Shown here: one piece after another, positions 1-11,419 of the stretch
Layout of the letters: every line of letters begins with the position of its first letter
Numbering within the stretch: the first letter of the stretch is position 1
Origin: Hippopus hippopus
Taxonomy: Eukaryota > Mollusca > Bivalvia > Cardiida > Cardiidae
Assembly: GCA_946811185.2 (NCBI GenBank)
Contig: OX328097.1
Location: 8,688,252 to 8,752,251, forward strand
DNA: 64,000 nt
Direction of reading: 5' to 3'
Made by a program: the position numbers and the translations under genes
Notes under the pieces: model-generated
What the model was told of the DNA's origin: nothing
Seen by the model: the letters and a program-made list of their open reading frames with translations, nothing else
Databases searched by the model: none

Positions 1-659
1 ATCCCAAGAACCGCTCAATTTTTTGTAAGAGCGAACAAATATATACGACTGCTTTTTCTTACCCAGAATAAACTAAGTATAATCTATTTGAACAACCCTC
101 AAATACAAAGAAGTTTACCTTTCATATACCTAACAAGACTTTGGGTACATTTTCGAACGGTGTATATCAAGATCAGACTGCGCAGAACTTGCAATCTGAC
201 AATGAATCCACACATTCCGAAACTTTGTGAGTTTTTTTTGACAAAGCAGACTTGAAATTTTCTGGAAGTTTATATTATGGTTTAGTATATTCATTCATGT
301 ATCTAGACACCTAAGCATTTACCCTTGACATGCAAGATGAATTTACATTTTTACCAGCCGAAAGAACTGTGGATTCATCCAAATTAAGAGAGTTTATAGA
401 CGACAAATTAATTATGGTTTAAGTAGCGTGATTTGTCTTTGGCAGGTTAGAAAATAATTGTGGGAAAAAGCGCAAATGCTGATTACCACCATTTCCTTTT
501 TTTTCAAACAGTTTTTACAAAAGCCTTACTCCTCAGGAGAGTAAAATTACGGGATTGTTTATGGTAAAGTTTAGTGAAAAATTCCGGTCAATGCATGGTG
601 TAATGAAAAAAAAAATATGGCTATTATAAATTTCATGTCGTCGAAAAAAAAAACGTATC

Positions 660-725
660 GGATTGTGTAGATTCAAGATCAGATTGCACGTTCCGTGCAG
701 TCTGATCTTGGACCTACATTGTCAA
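660..725. mobile_element. Family A hairpin, degenerate
   Basis: ATTCAAGATCAGATTGCACG is followed by GTGCAGTCTGATCTTGGACC. A further decayed half-copy lies near 168-215. Confidence 0.7.
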
Positions 726-1229
726 CAAAAGCGCAGTAATTTATGCTAAGAAGTCAATGGGTTTCCAGATATAGGTAATGTACCATATCATATACATTTT
801 TAATAAGCCTACCTATATAATCGCTAATTTCATTTACCTCGAGTAACTTTTGTTACAGTAGCAAAACCACTTTATCCAATATTTGATGACTTTGTCGTTT
901 AAAGGGACTTTGAACCAGCTTCCGTTTCGCTAAGCTTTTAGAAAATCTCATCACGACAAATAATTTTGATTCATGAGCAAATAAGGCTTTAAGATTAGAA
1001 AAGAAAAACATGGATAGAAATACATAGATAGAAATGCCTGTAGAAAATACGAGGAATTACCGAGTTGTTTTTTTTTACGTTTATTGTAAAATTCCCTATT
1101 CCGTTTTTCAAGCCGTTTTAGACATAACTTGAATCAAATAATGGCTGTCAGTGAACACATTCGAATGTGTCTAGTGTTTTGTGTATCCTGAATTGGCACA
1201 ACAGTTTTTTTTTTTTTTCTTTTTTTCTA

Positions 1230-1380
1230 TTCCACTTGCTGCTTTCCCACAGAAGCATCATCAAAACAATGCTTAGCGATAAGACAATAATGGATCCTGT
1301 TCCAATGACTATCATAAATCCTCGATAAGAGATTGGCCGAGCTAGAATCGTGCCCTCCATTACTGGATTGTAAGCCCTAA
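1230..1380 (-). mobile_element. tRNA-derived SINE S1, partial
   Basis: It carries the reverse of the S1 head-proximal segment (ATGACTATCATAAATCCTCG, then GAGATTGGCCGAGCT). It is truncated and diverged compared with the copy at 24745-25060. Confidence 0.5.
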
Positions 1381-1586
1381 ATGTTAACGACTGACTTACC
1401 GAACTGCTTTTGAAAAGATTGTGGGAAAGAGGGAGGAGTTCTGATTAAATTTCAAATGCTTGAAAAACAATGCGATACATTTTGCATGCAGTGAAAAACC
1501 TGTAGTGTATTTTTGGTCACCTCTATGTTGGGCAGGCAACTTAGATTAAGCAAGCATATGCATGACGTTGTATTCGGTTCCCAAAT

Positions 1587-2092
1587 GAGCCTTGCTCTGG
1601 CAAAAAGGGAATTAACCCTTTACCACACGGCAAAATTTAAGACCTATCCAAATTGAAAGCATTTGCAGACGACAATTTCATAGTGGCTCAAATGACGCAA
1701 CTTTTCTTTGATAGGGTAGAAAACTTTGTGGGAAAAGGAGAAAATGCTGTTTACCAGCATTTTCTCCTTTTCCCACAATGTTTTCAAAAGGCCTCTTCTT
1801 CAGGGGCGTTAAAAGTCGTCATTGTGTGGTAAAGGGTTAATGCATCTCCGTAATGCATTATACCAGACACGTCATCACATAGCTATGGATTCATAAAAAT
1901 CATTTTGTCTAACTACCGTCTGAATCATGAGGTAGAATGGTCTTTTGACATGCAAAAAAAAAAAAAAAATGACTTATAGCAAAAAGTTTCGACCCATATC
2001 AGCCTGCGCAGTGCGCGCAGGCTGATCTGGGTCGAAAACTCTTTGCAGATGCATTAAGCCCCCTTTTCACAGAGCATGACTCAAATACATTG
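1587..2092 (+). mobile_element. Family B element split by a nested family C element
   Basis: The left end is GAGCCTTGCTCTGGCAAAAA and the right end CACAGAGCATGACTCA. The core palindrome GTCAGCCTGCGC/GCGCAGGCTGA lies at about 2005-2032. The B sequence is interrupted by the C element at 1612-1840 and resumes with TGCATCTCCGTAATGCATTA. Confidence 0.85.
1612..1840 (+). mobile_element. Family C piggyBac-like MITE (reference copy)
   Basis: The element is bounded by TTAA on both sides (1612-1615 and 1837-1840), with termini TTAACCCTTTACC and GGTAAAGGGTTAA. Since B copies elsewhere have a single TTAA here, the second is a target duplication. The centre is a hairpin: TTGTGGGAAAAGGAGAAAAT with CAGCATTTTCTCCTTTTCCC. 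TTAA targets and CCC-type termini are the hallmark of piggyBac elements. At 229 bp it has no coding capacity. Confidence 0.85.
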
Positions 2093-2679
2093 TATGTTAA
2101 AATGTACTAAGCAGACATTTGTCTAAAGAAAGTACATTTTCAGTATCCCCTAGGTGTTTGCTATATACAAGACATATACCAGCATTCCCCCCCCCCATGT
2201 TTTTTTTTTTCAAAAGCCTTCTTTCTCACAGTCGTTAAAACTCACGATTATTCGGTAGGGGACGAGCTAGCTCTTGTATAAGTAGAAAGATGAGATACGT
2301 CTCTAGGAAAGAAACATGTCGTTTTTTAATGTTTTAGAAAAAAAAAATATGATTGAGGGAAAACGGACAATTTTTGTGACAAGAACTGCTGCTTTTTTCA
2401 ACGGTGTTTAAACATTTTCTTTCGTAAACTTTGTTGATTAGACTGATTCTTTCTTATATTGTAAAAAATATTGTACTTTACTTTAGTGTGCTTTTGTCCT
2501 TTACAAGAACGCTGAAAATCAGTAACAAACAATTACCACTCCGTTTTTAAAAATGTTTTAAGTATTTTAGTACCACAATGTTCCTTAAAAACTCAATGCA
2601 CTTTTATTACTTCAAAAAAAGAAACGCTGACAAAGCGCGTGGTATAGATTTCATTTCGGCATTTGCTGACACTACAATA

Positions 2680-2895
2680 TCTAACTCTTTACCAGATGAC
2701 AAAATTTTAGACTAATCCAAATTCAAAGCAATTGCAGACGACAACTATAATAGTGCTAAAATGATGAAATTTGTCGGTTAAAAGTTATAAAAAAAAGTGT
2801 GGAAAAAGGAGAAAATGCTTGTTACCACATTGTTTCCATTAGCTGTCTCTCTCATAGTAGTCAAAACTTAAGATTGTTTGGTAACTTGTTTTACT
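2680..2895 (+). mobile_element. Family C element
   Basis: It starts AACTCTTTACCAGATGACAA and ends near GATTGTTTGGTAAC; the internal hairpin is partly eroded. Confidence 0.65.
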
Positions 2896-2899
2896 CTTT

Positions 2900-3100
2900 C
2901 ACTACTGAATAAATAAACTACTTTTTCTCAAAGGCTAAAAACGGACTTCCTCTACAAGATCAAGGGACAGTTTTGTTATAGTCTAGAATATAGCAGTGGA
3001 CAGTGTAGATCAGAGATCAGACTGCACGTTCTGTGCAGTCTGATCTTGATCTACACTGTACACAAAAGCATCTGGTGTCGTCTATGGTATGGAAAGAGTT
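2900..3100. mobile_element. Family A element
   Basis: The hairpin at 2999-3061 (GACAGTGTAGATCAGAGATC to CTACACTGTAC) has a perfect CTGCACGTTCTGTGCAG core. The left flank (CTCTTTCACTACTGAATAAA) is shared with the duplicated copy at 47.6-47.9 kb. Confidence 0.85.
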
Positions 3101-3155
3101 AAGTTCGATTTTTAGAGGACATAAACTATAAAATGCTCTACACAAGGTTTGATTC

Positions 3156-3392
3156 TTAACCAAACAATCTGGCGCTTTAATCCCGTGCTTCAAGAAATCT
3201 GAGGAAGAGGGCTTCTGAAATTATCGTGTAAAAAGGACAAAATGCTGGTAAATAACATTGTCTCCTTTTACCACAAGTTTCCAACCTTTTCTTTGGCGAA
3301 CCCCATTATTCGAACAACTTTTGATTTGTCGTCTGCAAATGCTTTGAACGTGGACGGGTGTAGATTTTTTTTATCGTTTGGTAAAGAGTTAA
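3156..3392 (+). mobile_element. Family C element with TTAA at both ends
   Basis: TTAACCAAACAATC opens it and GGTAAAGAGTTAA closes it; it contains the GGACAAAATGCTGG / CATTGTCTCCTTTTACCACA hairpin. Confidence 0.78.
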
Positions 3393-3900
3393 TGTTTTAG
3401 GTAGTTTTTTGTTTGGTACAGTCTGACCTTGGGTTTAGTTTCTTTTTTTCTGGTGCAGTGTGGCCTTGGGTTTATTTTGTTCAAATTTCATCGACCAATA
3501 TTCATCTGTAGAGCACCGTTTCAGAGTGCGGTATTTTGTTTTTAAACTTTTTTTTTCTTTTGTTCGTTACTTTCCGGTCCTTTTTTAGTTCTCTCATTTA
3601 CAGTTCAAACAGCGAGGGCAAAAGGTCAATGTAAAACCTATAAGCCTGGTTGATAGTTGTTAAATATAAAAATATGTGCAGGTCGAAACATGAAAGATCT
3701 TCCTATAAAACAAGTAGATCTAATATCTTTTAAAAAAAAAAGGTAAACGGCGTAAAATTTACCAGCATATAGACAAGGGCTCTTATAATAAACATGTCTG
3801 CATTTTTGACCAATCATAAATTTCGATTCATTCATTTGTTATCAATACCGAAAGGTAGGTCCAAAGCTAGCACAATTAGCTACGCAAAAAAAAAAAAGGA
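3393..3900. other. Stretch without a recognised feature
   Basis: It is AT-rich; a degenerate duplicate of 'cagtytggccttgggttta' occurs at about 3420 and 3460. Nothing else can be supported. Confidence 0.4.
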
Positions 3901-3901
3901 C

Positions 3902-4150
3902 GGCTTTTTACCAGACAACAAAGTTTTAGACTGGTTCAAATAGAAAACATTTGTAGATGACAATTTAAATATTGCACAAATGATGAAATTTGTCTATGTT
4001 GTAGAAGAAAGCATTGTGGGAAATGGAGAAAAAAGAAGATACTGGAATATAAATATTGAAACTCTTGTGTTGTTCATTATGAACAGAGTCGATCATAAGT
4101 ATCCGCGCCCGCAGCAGCCTCTTTTTCCTCATTGTTTTGTAGAAAAGAGA
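3902..4150 (+). mobile_element. Family C element, diverged
   Basis: TTTTTACCAGACAACAAAGT opens it, followed by AAAGCATTGTGGGAAATGGA. The right part is replaced by unrelated sequence. Confidence 0.5.
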
Positions 4151-4159
4151 AATTCTCAA

Positions 4160-4760
4160 TGAAATCTATTTTTCAAGATTAGTTGTTAATTTAAGTCATC
4201 CTTAGAAAAAGTAGCCAATACTCTAATCAAAGTACTGAAAGTACCAATAGAAGATGATAAATTTGATAGCAAATAGGTTTGAAGAGTAGACCATTTTATT
4301 AAGAATTCATTCATCTGAAGGTTGACAGCATTTCTTTAAGGCCGATAGCATTATTTCATAATTATTTTCCATAAAATCGTGTATCTAAGCGTTTTGCATG
4401 CGGTTTTAGGTACTAGGAAAGTAATTTGGCGTGTTTCTCGAGTGATCTGGGGTGATTTGGGGATGTTTGTCTTACTTATTCACCCGCGATGTACTTTATA
4501 AACTAGGTTATGTCAAAGCTCCAAAACAAGGCTAATTTCAAATAACTCTGAAGTTCATTGTTAGTGTAATTGGCTTGCACAGTTTTTCAATCTGCATGTT
4601 ATTTTCACGTATAAAATGACACAGACACGTCTGTTCATTGATCTATAAGGACCTATTTTTCTTGCAACAGAGGAGTGATTCGTCGTCACAGGATTTCAGC
4701 TTGACGGTTGACATAAGAAGGTGACACATGAAAGGTCATCAACTTCTAAAAAGATGTATT
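4160..4760. other. Stretch without a recognised feature
   Basis: AT-rich; no repeat family, coding exon or splice pair recognised. Confidence 0.4.
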
Positions 4761-4764
4761 TGGA

Positions 4765-5000
4765 AATAAATGCAAACTGTACAGTAATGGCTTACTTATC
4801 TTGCTAAATAACTAAAATAGAATTTTCAATTCGATAGTAAAAACCCAAAATATTGCTATTTCAAAGGTATATTTTGGTGAATAATACCTACTTATCGGAC
4901 AGTGTAGATCCAAGATCAGACTGCAGGTTCTGTGCAGTCTGATCTTGATCTATGCTGTCCGCAAAAGGTCAGTGAGTCGCGCTTAGCAGTCTACTGGTTA
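4765..5000. mobile_element. Family A element, near full length
   Basis: It runs from TTGCTAAATAACTAAAATAG through AAAAACCCAAAATATTGCTA, the hairpin at 4897-4961, then GGTCAGTGAGTCGCGCTTAG and ends TACTGGTTAAA. Confidence 0.8.
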
Positions 5001-5104
5001 AATTACCAATAAATACAAGAAAAGGTTTATCTCTTTTCTTGTCCATATCCTGGGGTGTGATAAGCGTTAGGGGTATCGATTAACGGTAGCAAGGCTAGTA
5101 TGTT

Positions 5105-5375
5105 GGTGGCCCGGCCGGGTAGCTCACTGGTTAGCGTATCTGACTCGTGACCTGGAGGTTGCGGGTTCGATACGTGGTTGCAGCAAACTTTCTTTCCGGC
5201 GATTTTACGCCTCTCACCTTTGATGCATGTGAGAAAAGTAGTCAGTGGCTTTGGAAAGAAAGTTGTGTCAGTATACTGGTGTGAAAAAAGCCAGGAAACA
5301 CATGGGTGCGTCACTGACCGCCATGATGTGACCTAAGCTGTTAAAATGGCGTTAAACTCCAATACAAACCAAACC
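5105..5375 (+). mobile_element. tRNA-derived SINE, family S2
   Basis: The polymerase III A box lies in GGGTAGCTCACTGGTTAGCG and the B box in GCGGGTTCGATAC. The body is followed by a CCAATACAAACCAAACCA tail. A second copy of the family is at 46317-46575. Confidence 0.82.
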
Positions 5376-5399
5376 AAGTATGTTGGTGTCATAAATGTG

Positions 5400-5905
5400 C
5401 CCGCAAATAGACACTTGGAGGCCCGCAGTCACATGCACACATTTTTACCAATCGCATATTATGATCTATCTTAGCCTACAAGTAACATAACAAAAGCCAG
5501 CTTGTACAGCGACGACAAAAAATAAAAACATTTAGCAAAGGGTTTTTCAACATTAAGACCTTGAATTGACACTGAATGATTTGTCAACTAACGATCCGGT
5601 TTTCATGTTAATACACGAAATTAGTCAATGGGAACCTCTTTCTATGTGATTAAGCCCTATTTTGTTGAGTGAAATAGATTAATGTTCCATACTCAGGTAG
5701 AATGCACTTCAGCGGACACACTTCCGACATTTTGGCAGTTTGTCAATAAGATCTGCGCATTATTTGTTACCGATTCGTGTTCATACTGGACTTTTAACCT
5801 GAAATTAAGCAGAGGTTTGGTGGCGGTAGCCCCCATGTAGTAATCAAGTACTTACTTATGAGTGTTTATGTGTCTTAGTATTTATGTGTCCGCTAAAGTG
5901 CAGTT
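5400..5905. other. Stretch without a recognised feature
   Basis: No coding exon or family repeat recognised between the SINE and the next family B copy. Confidence 0.4.
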
Positions 5906-5909
5906 GTCC

Positions 5910-6155
5910 TCCATACTCTAGCAAAAAGAGGCTTAATGCATTATATCAACCAATACCTCATATACTTATGGATCTACAAAAATCCATTTTGTCTAACAAT
6001 CGACCGAATCAAGAGGTAAACTGGTCCTTGGACATGCAGAAAACTGACCAATAGCAAAAAGTTTCGACCGAGGTCAGCCTGCGCGGACTGCGCAGGCTGA
6101 CCTGGGCCGATACATTTTGCAGATGCAGTAAGCCTCCTTTTCACAGGGCTTGGCT
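5910..6155 (-). mobile_element. Family B element
   Basis: AGCAAAAAGAGGCTTAATGC, then the core GTCAGCCTGCGCGGACTGCG, and the right end CCTCCTTTTCACAGGGCTTG. Confidence 0.82.
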
Positions 6156-6204
6156 TATTTGCTAGAAACCATTTCAGAGGCATAGGCAGAAACAGAGGCT
6201 CTTG

Positions 6205-6275
6205 CAGACGACATAGGTCAAGATCAGATTGCACAACACGTGCTGATCTGATCATTGATCGATACCGTCCAATTG
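6205..6275. mobile_element. Family A hairpin, degenerate
   Basis: AGGTCAAGATCAGATTGCAC, then GTGCTGATCTGATCATTGAT; one arm has an internal deletion. Confidence 0.6.
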
Positions 6276-6360
6276 TTTAGTAAAGTACATACATGTAATT
6301 ATAAATAATATCTTTCTGAGTCTCATTTGATCGTATTTATAGACATCGAAAGACGCTGAG

Positions 6361-6685
6361 CCGAGCCCCAGTAGCTCAGTCGGTAGTGTACAGAACTTGA
6401 GAACAGGAGGTCGAGGGTTCGATTCCTGGCTAGGCAAATTCCTTTCCGAGGGTTGATGATAGTCATTGCGACAGGATTCATTCCTCTCTCACCGCTGATC
6501 ATTGTTTCGAAGATGATTATGTGGGAAGGCAGAAATGGCTTGTAAATAATATTGTGCAGAGTATTGGTAACAGAAACTCCAGTAAAGCATGGATATGTGC
6601 ACTTGCCGCCTCGATATAACTGAAATAATGTTGGCAACGGCGTTAAACACCATACAATCAATCAATCAATCAATCAGTCAACGAA
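6361..6685 (+). mobile_element. tRNA-derived SINE, family S1 (reference copy)
   Basis: The A box is in CCCCAGTAGCTCAGTCGGTA and the B box in GAGGGTTCGATTCCTGGC. The body ends TGAAATAATGTTGGCAACGG, CGTTAAACACC and an AATC microsatellite tail (6656-6676). S1 copies recur at 19508 (+) and, reversed, at 22165, 24745 and 30595. Confidence 0.85.
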
Positions 6686-6711
6686 AGACGCTGAAATTAG
6701 ATACATATATG

Positions 6712-6985
6712 TATATGAGCCGTGCTCTGGCAAAAGGGGACTTAATGCATCTCCGTAATCCATCATACCAAGAAAGCCATCACATACTTATGGATCCATA
6801 ATAGCCACTTTTTTTAACAACCGACTCAATCATGAGGTAGACTGATCCTTTGACATGCAGAAAATCGACCAATAGCGAAAAGTTTCGGCCCAGGTCAGCC
6901 TGCGCGGACTGCGCAGGCTGACCAGGGTCGAAAATTTTCGCAGATGCATTAATCCCCCTTTTCACAGAGCGCGGTTCATATGTAT
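6712..6985 (-). mobile_element. Family B element (full length)
   Basis: Termini ATGAGCCGTGCTCTGGCAAA and CACAGAGCGCGGTTCAT are inverted copies of each other. The core is GTCAGCCTGCGCGGACTGCG. The flanks show ATATGTAT on the left and ATGTAT on the right, a possible target duplication. Confidence 0.87.
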
Positions 6986-7435
6986 TTGACGCTAACATAC
7001 TTAAAGAGACATCTTTACAGCCAGAGAGTAAACAAACGCTGTTAAAACTTAACGGTGTTATAATCTAGTCAGCTGTGTAAACGTAGATTAAAAAAATCAA
7101 TATAAGGAGTATGGGGTAAAGAAACTGTAGGGATTTGTCTTCGATTTAAACCGGAAACTGTGGTTGTTATGTCTATGGCTAGCCGCAATAGAATGAAATG
7201 CATTTTCTATCTGCCGTTATCTGTGCAACCTTGCAACCATCAGGGGCAATGAAGATACAAGAGTGATTATAGTTTCATAAAATAAAGAAAAAAAAAAAAA
7301 GGTTAAAAAACTGGATGAAAACGAGTGAAGATGTATGTTTAAAGATAAATAAGTTGGATTTCTTTTGGCCAAAATATCCTGTTTGTCAGCGTTTTTTTTT
7401 TTTAGCATGTGATTTGAAGAAACCGCGGTAAAATT
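6986..7435. other. Stretch without a recognised feature
   Basis: AT-rich, with homopolymer A and T runs. No gene or full repeat recognised. Confidence 0.4.
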
Positions 7436-7734
7436 GCCAAACACTTTACCACACAATGCTATTTCTAATAAACGTCCTTGAGAATGTAGATTTTTGAAGA
7501 TTATTGAAAACACTGTGGAAAAATGCAGGTGACTAGAGTTTTTCCCCCTTTTTCTTAACTGTTTGCTACTATATTGATTTGGATTTGAATGATTTCAAAT
7601 TTTGTGGTATATAATGTCAGTATATGTACAGCACAGGTACACTGGCCACCTTTATGAGACTAGATTGGAGAAAAAGAGGCATTGAATACTAAACAAATAA
7701 AATCTTTCTATACCTCGTTCTTTTTTGTAGAAAG

Positions 7735-8115
7735 TTAAACCCGTTACTTCACGACAAAATTTTAGACTCGTCCATCTTGGAATCATTTGTAGCCAATAAG
7801 GTAGAAAAAATTGTGGGAAAAGGAGAAAATGCTGGTCATTTTCTCCTTTTCCCGCAATGTTTTTAAACAGCTTTATATATCAGTGTCTTTCAAAAACGAC
7901 AGGTTTAAGAGTGTTCCCATTTCAAAACATTTGCAGACGATAAATTTGAAATTGATACCAATGAGTGTAAGATCTCTGATATGATAAAAAAAAAAAAGTT
8001 GGTGGGAAAAGCAGCAAATACTGGCTACCAGCAATTTCTTTTGTTCCCTTAATGTTTTTAAATATTTCCTCCTCCCCACGGTCGTTATAACTCGGAATTG
8101 TTTGTTAATGGGTCT
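7735..8115 (+). mobile_element. Two overlapping family C copies
   Basis: The first has AAATTGTGGGAAAAGGAGAA / TTTTCTCCTTTTCCCGCAAT near 7806-7862. The second, diverged, hairpin (GGGAAAAGCAGCAAATACTG) is near 8001-8055. Confidence 0.7.
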
Positions 8116-8119
8116 AAAA

Positions 8120-8446
8120 TGACAAGTATGTTAAGGACAAAAGCCATTCCCCCGTATTGCAATTTTGAATCATCTTCAGTGGCGTGAATCTTAAACATTG
8201 TGACAAAACGGTCATCTGCGCAAAACGAGTGCCTCAATATCAAAATTTAATTTGTATGATATCAGTCTACATTTCCTCAAATGATGATCTCCATCTTTGG
8301 AAAAAAAAAAGAAAACATTGTGGAAGAAGGATAAAATGCTGGTTACCAGCATTTTCTCCTTTTCCCATAATGTTTTCAAAAACCTACCTCTTCCGAGGTT
8401 TCTGTCGCAGGGTCTTAAAAACATGGACTGTATGGTAAAGGGTTAA
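8120..8446 (+). mobile_element. Family C element
   Basis: The hairpin at about 8312-8380 is followed by the right terminus TATGGTAAAGGGTTAA (TTAA at 8443). The left end is not clear. Confidence 0.72.
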
Positions 8447-8754
8447 AAAATCCAGTTATGAGTAATCACTCAATGAAGGGTTTTTGCATGTCACGTGACC
8501 AGTTATCTCTGGGCACAAATTTCTAGCAGACAGTTTTGGAAACGTTCTCGTCAAATATGAGTTAAAAACTTAAACTAAGACAGAGTGCATTAGTGCATGT
8601 GTAAATATCGTTAGTAGTAAAAGGCTCTATACTAAAAAAAAATTCTCCTTTTGCCACATTTTATCCCAAAGTTGTACATCTGCTATTTTTTTTTTTTAAA
8701 AAGAAGCCACTTGATGTTTTTGACTGAAACCTGGTATTGCTAAATAACTTAACA

Positions 8755-9175
8755 CTTTTAAACGACCCAGAGGAAGAGGGCTTTTGAAAACATTGTGGGA
8801 AAAGGAGAAAATGCAGGTAGCCAGTATTTTCTCTTTTTTTTTTTTACCATGTTTTCTACCCTTCCAAAATAATTTTCAATTTTGGATCATGTTTATTTTG
8901 TCGTCTGCAAAATGCTTTGAATTTGGGTGAGGCCAAAATTTTGTCGTCTGGTAAGGTGTTTTAAATCCTTTACAAAAACAAATCCCGAATCTGAGGAAAA
9001 AGCCTTTTGAAAACATTGTTGGAAAAAGAGAAACCAGCACTTTCTCCTTTTTCCACAATGTTTTTTACCCTATTGATGACAAATTCCATCGTCTGAACCA
9101 CATTTAAATTGTCGTCTGCAAATGGTTTCAAAGTGGGCAAGGCCAAAATTTTGTCGTTTGGTAACGAGGTGAATG
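8755..9175 (+). mobile_element. Two tandem family C elements
   Basis: Copy one (about 8755-8960) carries ACATTGTGGGAAAAGGAGAA and ends GTCGTCTGGTAAGG. Copy two (about 8963-9170) starts AAATCCTTTACAAAAACAAA and ends GTCGTTTGGTAACG. Confidence 0.72.
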
Positions 9176-9224
9176 AAAAAAAAAGAATTCTGCTGACGGT
9201 GAAAATCCAACCTAAGCAATTTCA

Positions 9225-9370
9225 AATTTCTATTCACCGAAGAAAAATTCCTACCAGTATCGAACAGTGTAGATCGAAGATCAGACTTCAGGTTCTGCGC
9301 AGTCTGATCTTCATCGACAATTCCGGCGAAAGCCCATTGACTTGCGCTATGCAACCAACAAGTTAAGTTG
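9225..9370. mobile_element. Family A hairpin
   Basis: AACAGTGTAGATCGAAGATC, then GCGCAGTCTGATCTTCATCG (9264-9320); the loop-side arm reads ACTTCAGG instead of ACTGCACG. Confidence 0.75.
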
Positions 9371-9404
9371 CTAGATTAAATTAATCTTTATGCTGTTAAC
9401 TAAG

Positions 9405-9600
9405 TTAAAGAAAACTTTCAAGCCGATAGTAAAAACGCGAATAATGTTATTTCAAACTTATTTTTTGGAGAAAAATATCTCCTAACCGGATAGTGTAGAT
9501 CTAAGATCAGACTGCACGTTCTGTGCAGTCTGATCTTGATCGACACTGTCCGCAAAAGGTAATTGAGTCACGCTAGGCAGCTTTAGGATTAAATGTTGCT
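9405..9600. mobile_element. Family A element, full length
   Basis: AAACTTTCAAGCCGATAGTA, AATATCTCCTAACCGGATAG, the hairpin at 9488-9551, then GTAATTGAGTCACGCTAGGC and AGGATTAAAT. Confidence 0.85.
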
Positions 9601-9604
9601 GTGC

Positions 9605-10370
9605 CTTTGTCCTGTCCATTTTTCCTTTATGAAGGCAAATAATTGTTTCATGACGGAAATGGATAATTTGGTACGCCCTACCTGGATGGTTGCAATGCGC
9701 ATATTTCTGCGCAACCGAGTGCAATTTATGTAATCTTATTGGTCGAACCTTATTTCGGGTTTGATCATCCCTTTCCCCCCAACCTTTTCCCCAAAGTAGA
9801 TCATTTGTGACCGCATCTAAGGTGAGAGGTTATCGAAAGTTTCGTGACACTTATGGAAAAAAAAAAAGCCACTTCAACCATTTCCTTCATTTAGTTTTAA
9901 ACAACGCTCTCTATCTTTTTTTTTCTGCGTGTTTTTTATATTTTAATTTCTTGTTTTCTTCATGAACAATTTTTCATTTTGAGAAGATCCAAAAGTCGTG
10001 TGAAATGTGTCATTACACAGGCCGGGTTATTCAGATAATGTACTTATATAAGGAAGCCCAGACTTTTGTTTAACGTCATTCTCTTTGCATAAACATACCA
10101 GTATCGAGGTAAACTATAATTTATTTTTGAAAGTTTCCAGTTATCTTTTTCTCATCATTTCTTTTATTATTATTAAAACGGTTTTTTTTTTCCATTTTTT
10201 TTTTCTCTTCATCCATTCTTTTTTCACCATTATTATCATCTTCTCTAACATAGAAATTTTTGTTTTGCATTGAATTTTTATGTATTTCTTAACTTAGCAG
10301 GTCATTGTGCACATTGGACGGCATCTTTTTCATCATTAAATCATTTATCTTTGACAGATGGGACCAAAAA
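9605..10370. other. Stretch without a recognised feature
   Basis: Contains long T-rich tracts (about 9915-9975 and 10170-10215) that create spurious hydrophobic frames. Nothing else supported. Confidence 0.4.
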
Positions 10371-10374
10371 AAAA

Positions 10375-10585
10375 AAGGAACCATGTTCTGTGAAAAGGCG
10401 GTTTAATGCATCTGCAAAAAGTTTCGACCCAGGTCAGCCTGCGCAATGCGCGCAGGCTGACCTGGATCGAAACTTTTTGTTATTGGTCAGCTTTCTGCAT
10501 GAGAAAAGACCAGTCTACCTCATGATTCAGTCAGTTGTTATACAAATGATATTTTATGTATCCATAATTATTTAATGACTTGCTT
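10375..10585 (+). mobile_element. Family B element, right-truncated
   Basis: GAACCATGTTCTGTGAAAAG, the core GTCAGCCTGCGCAATGCGCG, and TTTAATGACTTGCTTAG; the second terminus is missing. Confidence 0.78.
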
Positions 10586-10589
10586 AGTT

Positions 10590-10790
10590 TATCCGTTAGG
10601 CTGCTAAGCGCGACTCACTGACCTTTTGCGGACAGTATAGATCAAGATCAGACTGCACAGAACGTGCAGTCTGATCTTGGATCTACACAGTCCGAGAAGG
10701 AGATATTATTCCCTCAAAACATTATTCTACGATAGCAATATTTGTGTTTTTACGATCGAATTAAAAATTATACGTCTAAAATAACGTAAA
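10590..10790. mobile_element. Family A element, full length
   Basis: GTTAGGCTGCTAAGCGCGAC, the hairpin at 10628-10694, then ATTCTACGATAGCAATATTT. It abuts the preceding B copy. Confidence 0.84.
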
Positions 10791-10957
10791 AAGCGGCGTT
10801 AAGCACCATTCAGTCATTCGTTCAACCTTTCATAGTCAGTTTTTTAGATTTTTTTCCCTTTTCGCCACTATCTATGCATCTATGCATTTTCATGTAGTTA
10901 ACCATTTTCGTGTTATTTACCATTAGTTTACGAAAACGAAATCACGTTTTCGAGACC

Positions 10958-11195
10958 TTAACTCTTGATATACCAAAAGGTATAATTCTAGATGAGTCCA
11001 AATTGAAAGGATTTGCAGACGAGAAATCGAAAAGTGATCCAAATCATGACGTTTGCTCTTTAGAGAAATGGGAAAAAAAAACTTTGTCAGAAAAGGACAT
11101 GATGCCACATACCACCATTTTCTCCTTTTTATTTTCAAAAGTCTTCAACCCCAGGATCGTTAAACTATAAGATTGTCTGGCGAAGGGTTGAAAGC
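10958..11195 (+). mobile_element. Family C element, diverged
   Basis: TTAACTCTTGATATACC opens it and GTCTGGCGAAGGGTTG closes it; one arm of the hairpin is lost. Confidence 0.65.
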
Positions 11196-11264
11196 GTCTG
11201 CGGCAATTTAGTTCAGTCGAAAATCACACCGTCTAGAGTATTGCCGAAACCGTGGAAAAAGTTC

Positions 11265-11390
11265 TAACCTCTAGGGCTGCTAAGCCTGATTTATTGCGCA
11301 TACAATGTAGATTAAGATCAGACTGCACAGAACGTGCAGTCTGATCTTGAATCTACATTGTCCGATACGGTGCAATTTTGTTCTTTTTCG
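11265..11390. mobile_element. Family A element
   Basis: GGGCTGCTAAGCCTGATTTA, then the hairpin at 11301-11364 with CACAGAACGTG at the apex. Confidence 0.82.
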
Positions 11391-11419
11391 GGTGAAAGAA
11401 AATTGAGATGTTAAGATCT

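Noticed and set aside
5109..5180. Possible tRNA gene
   Set aside because: The A and B boxes are present but no proper cloverleaf is formed and the sequence continues into a dispersed SINE body found again at 46.3 kb.
5027..5314. 95-codon minus-strand frame
   Set aside because: Lies across SINE S2; the translation has no domain and follows the repeat.
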